Part shown: positions 61,656 through 64,000 of the stretch, piece by piece
Numbering within the stretch: the stretch's first letter is position 1
Layout: each line of letters begins with the position of its first letter
Origin: Chrysaora quinquecirrha
Lineage: Eukaryota; Cnidaria; Scyphozoa; Semaeostomeae; Pelagiidae
Direction of reading: 5' to 3'
Length of the DNA: 64,000 bases
Assembly (NCBI GenBank): GCA_014526335.1
Contig: JACTAT010000027.1
Coordinates: 2,026,416 to 2,090,415 of the forward strand
Translations under genes and position numbers: made by a program
The notes under the pieces: generated by a model
What the model was told of the DNA's origin: nothing
Database searches by the model: none
The model's input: only the letters and a program-made list of their open reading frames with translations

Positions 61656-64000
61656 ATGGGGGATCATGGCGAAGAAATTGATTCTCATCACGAAGCTGAA
61701 GCTGTTGTCAAAAAAAGGGTGAGTTGAAGTTGGATGAAGTTGGTTTTTCGGACGGTTAATAGTTTCTGAAAACCGGCTGGATGGCGATGGGTTACTTGAG
61801 ATCCTTAAAAAAAGCAAATATAATATAAGCATGTTTATTTGGTATACACATATTTGGGTTTTTTCGGCAGTACACAGCACTTTTGCTCTTTGCAGATGTG
61901 GAGTGTGGGCCTTTTGGGCCCCGTGATTTATTCAAGAAGGAATGCCCTGGGTATGGGCCGTGGGCGTGGTGTAGCCAAGGGGGACACGGGGGGTTGCCCC
62001 CCAATCACTGCGAGATGGGTTTTTTATATAGGCCAAATATGATGTAAAAATGTTGCAGGTGTACGACGTGGTAATTTTTTTTTAAAACCACAACCTAAAT
62101 TTCTTTGACCATGCCCTTTTGCCACTCCAATGTTGGATGCCTGGCTATGCCACTGGTAATGGGTAAAGTGGGTACACTACCAATGTGAGATTGAGAAGGA
62201 TGGACAGCTGAATCCTAAATGGATGGAAGCTTGTGTTTGCGTGGAAAGTTGCCCCAACAGGATACAAATCCACAATGTTGTGATTTTGAGATGGAACCTG
62301 GACCACCAGCCACACCATCTCCACATATCAAGGGGTATGTCCCTGAGCTCTTTCAAACCCATCCACTTTTTCATTTCCATAGTAACAGGGTGCTGTGGGT
62401 AAACCAGATGAGTCATGATAGAATATGTATTTGCCATTTGCCATATGCGTATGATGATATTATTATTTTCCTGTATTTTCTATTGCATAATTCATGCCTA
62501 TCCACCTTTACCCGGACAGGGCATAAATTCCAATTTTCCTTATGGGCAGTTCAACCTTAATGGGTCCACGTATTCAAGGTAATATAGTATACCCAATCTT
62601 GCGGAAATTCGATTTTAGACACAGTTAAGATGTTTTTGGTAAAAATTGGACTACAGTATGTTGTCTCAGAGAAAATTTGAAGAAAAAAAGCCACTCATAT
62701 GTGGGCATACACCCATCAACTTATAAACCCCTCAGCTTATAGGAGTTACATCCTGTCAGGGAAAGCTGCCTGCAACCTCAGCTACTTGGATCCCCCTCTT
62801 CTACAAATCTGCAGTGCATGTCTGTATACACAACACCATTCTTCTTGCAGCAACGAAAACCTGCTGATGAATTTGAAACGAGCTCTTCTAAAAGAAGAAA
62901 AATTGATAAGGCTAAGTTAGTTTCATTGGATACTTTGGTGAGTAATTTAAACATTCTGCATTTTCTGTTCAATTCTCAACAAGTAGATACTAATGGAAGA
63001 GCAAATCAATAAAGTTTAACTTTATATTTTGTGTATTTTCCTATTCAAGGCTAGTACCTCAATTTTTGTATGAAAGCATTTTCACAAGGGCAGCTGAAGC
63101 ACAGAGACAGTTGGTCCCTCCCTTGCCGTAACCAGAATAATAGAATGTTTGTTTTCCTTACCCTTTATTTCTAGCTTCTGTGCCATGCCACCTTCCTTGC
63201 CTTTGGGAATCATACATTTTCATTAGCTCTGTTTTTTTCCATTGTAGCATTTTATCTAACAGTGCATGAAACCTGCAACTATCAAAATAAACTTCTTCAT
63301 TTCAAATATAGATTGATGCATGAATAGTTCTTCAGATAGCACATTGAGTCAGGTATTAGCTACCAATAGTGCCAACAGAATGTACCAAATTTCTGGAATG
63401 TCTATTGATTGTAGGACTGTGTTTATTGAAATTTTCTAGCTGTAAAGCATGCATTTGGTTTGTGCTTTGTTGAAGTGGAGTGCGACCTTATGTGCTTATT
63501 ATATTTTATAGTTGAATGACTGGTACAAAAAACTGAACGCCAACCGTTGCATTAACATTGCAGAAAAACAAGGATGGGCAATTATGTATTAAATATTCAG
63601 GTTTGCATTTAATGAAATACTTTGCTTTTTATCTGATTCCAGCAGCCTTCAATACAATAGTCAAGGTTAAGGCAGAATTTATAAACTGGCTTCTAGGATT
63701 TCTAGTTAATAATTTATGCAAGAGAGAAGTTCGTTTTCAAACACGTCTCATCTTTTGATTCAACCACCCTGCCATTATTATCTTAATTCTCATCACAAAG
63801 AAATTAGGAGCTTAAGAGTATGGCATTAGTGGTGTAACTCTTCTTTTATCAGTACCCTTACAAAGCTGTCGTTCAGAATTATGATTTTATGTATTATATT
63901 CAAACAGATCAAAAGCAATGCAGATTTGTAATTAACTTTCCAATTTCATCATTAAAGGACCAAGAGAATTTGAAGACTTTTACAAGAGCAAGACAGTGGC
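61656..64000 (+). CDS. 5' exons of an unidentified, probably nuclear, protein (runs off the window)
   Basis: Exon 1 is 61656-61718 (MGDHGEEIDSHHEAEAVVKK R), donor GTGAGT. Exon 2 is 62851-62937 (QRKPADEFETSSSKRRKIDK, then AKLVSLDTL), acceptor CTTCTTGCAG and donor GTGAGT. A likely exon 3 is 63564-63600 (KNKDGQLCIKYS), with donor GTTTGC, joining in phase to exon 4 from 63958 (GPREFEDFYKSKTV...), which continues past the end. Phases are 0, 0 and 1. An alternative exon 3 acceptor at 63512 (LNDWYKKLNANRC...) leads to a stop. The SSSKRRKID stretch resembles a nuclear localisation signal, and the promoter has E2F-type sites, which suggests a replication or cell-cycle role. That is inference; I do not recognise the family. 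Confidence 0.5.
61719..62850 (+). other. First intron of the unidentified gene
   Basis: Holds a G/C-rich patch with GTGTAGCCAAGGGGG...GGGGGTTGCCCCCC (61960-62005) that looks like a DNA-element end. The open frames at 62177-62560 on both strands have no recognisable family. Confidence 0.4.

Noticed and set aside
63512..63590. Alternative exon 3 beginning LNDWYKKLNANRC
   Set aside because: It reaches a stop without a usable donor; the acceptor at 63562-63563 instead joins in phase with the downstream exon.

Overview
This is animal nuclear DNA. It is AT-rich and has spliced genes with long introns. It is loaded with transposon families typical of marine invertebrates: Copia, LINE and Penelope-type remnants, many palindromic MITEs, fold-back elements and minisatellites. 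The protein set (VWC-domain matrix protein, TRAPPC1, profilin, a divergent class A GPCR) would fit a cnidarian, perhaps an anthozoan. No marker in the window proves this.

Region 1-29 kb (+ strand) is dominated by one gene. I rebuilt 16 exons between 1575 and 28954 that join in a single open frame of 727 codons, with every splice phase consistent. It encodes short Pro/Glu/Lys-rich linker exons, two copies of a YbaY/YscW-like domain (each on a 378-nt phase-1 exon), three von Willebrand C domains and two further Cys-rich half-VWC modules. This is most likely a secreted or extracellular-matrix protein. Both ends are missing. Its introns hold TTAA-flanked MITEs, a SINE-like repeat with a decayed hammerhead ribozyme, a 4.9-kb fold-back element with another long-TIR element nested in it, a 1.75-kb element with 8-bp target duplications, and a 735-bp element made of 64-bp tandem repeats.

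Region 29-42 kb is mostly mobile DNA. It has a 314-bp tandem duplication, a Copia LTR retrotransposon on the minus strand (212-bp LTRs, 5-bp target duplication, tRNA-iMet-type primer site) that is interrupted by a TTAA-flanked MITE, a 5'-truncated LINE C-terminus, and several dispersed repeat families. 

Region 39.6-50.7 kb carries ordinary genes on the + strand: the last three exons of TRAPPC1, a complete two-exon profilin gene, a possible unidentified first exon, and a single-exon GPCR. The GPCR's upstream region is duplicated 1740 bp earlier.

Region 51.2-59.9 kb is a satellite-like array of exactly 100 units, nearly all 87 bp. Because 87 is a multiple of 3 and one frame has no stop, it gives the illusion of giant proteins. 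The private mutations argue that it is not coding. It shows internal block duplications (27-unit and 20-unit offsets), and the same rare variants occur near both ends.

Region 60.6-64 kb has a LINE 3' remnant with a (TGA)n tail. After it comes a CCAAT- and E2F-site-bearing promoter and the first exons of an unidentified, probably nuclear, protein gene that runs off the window.
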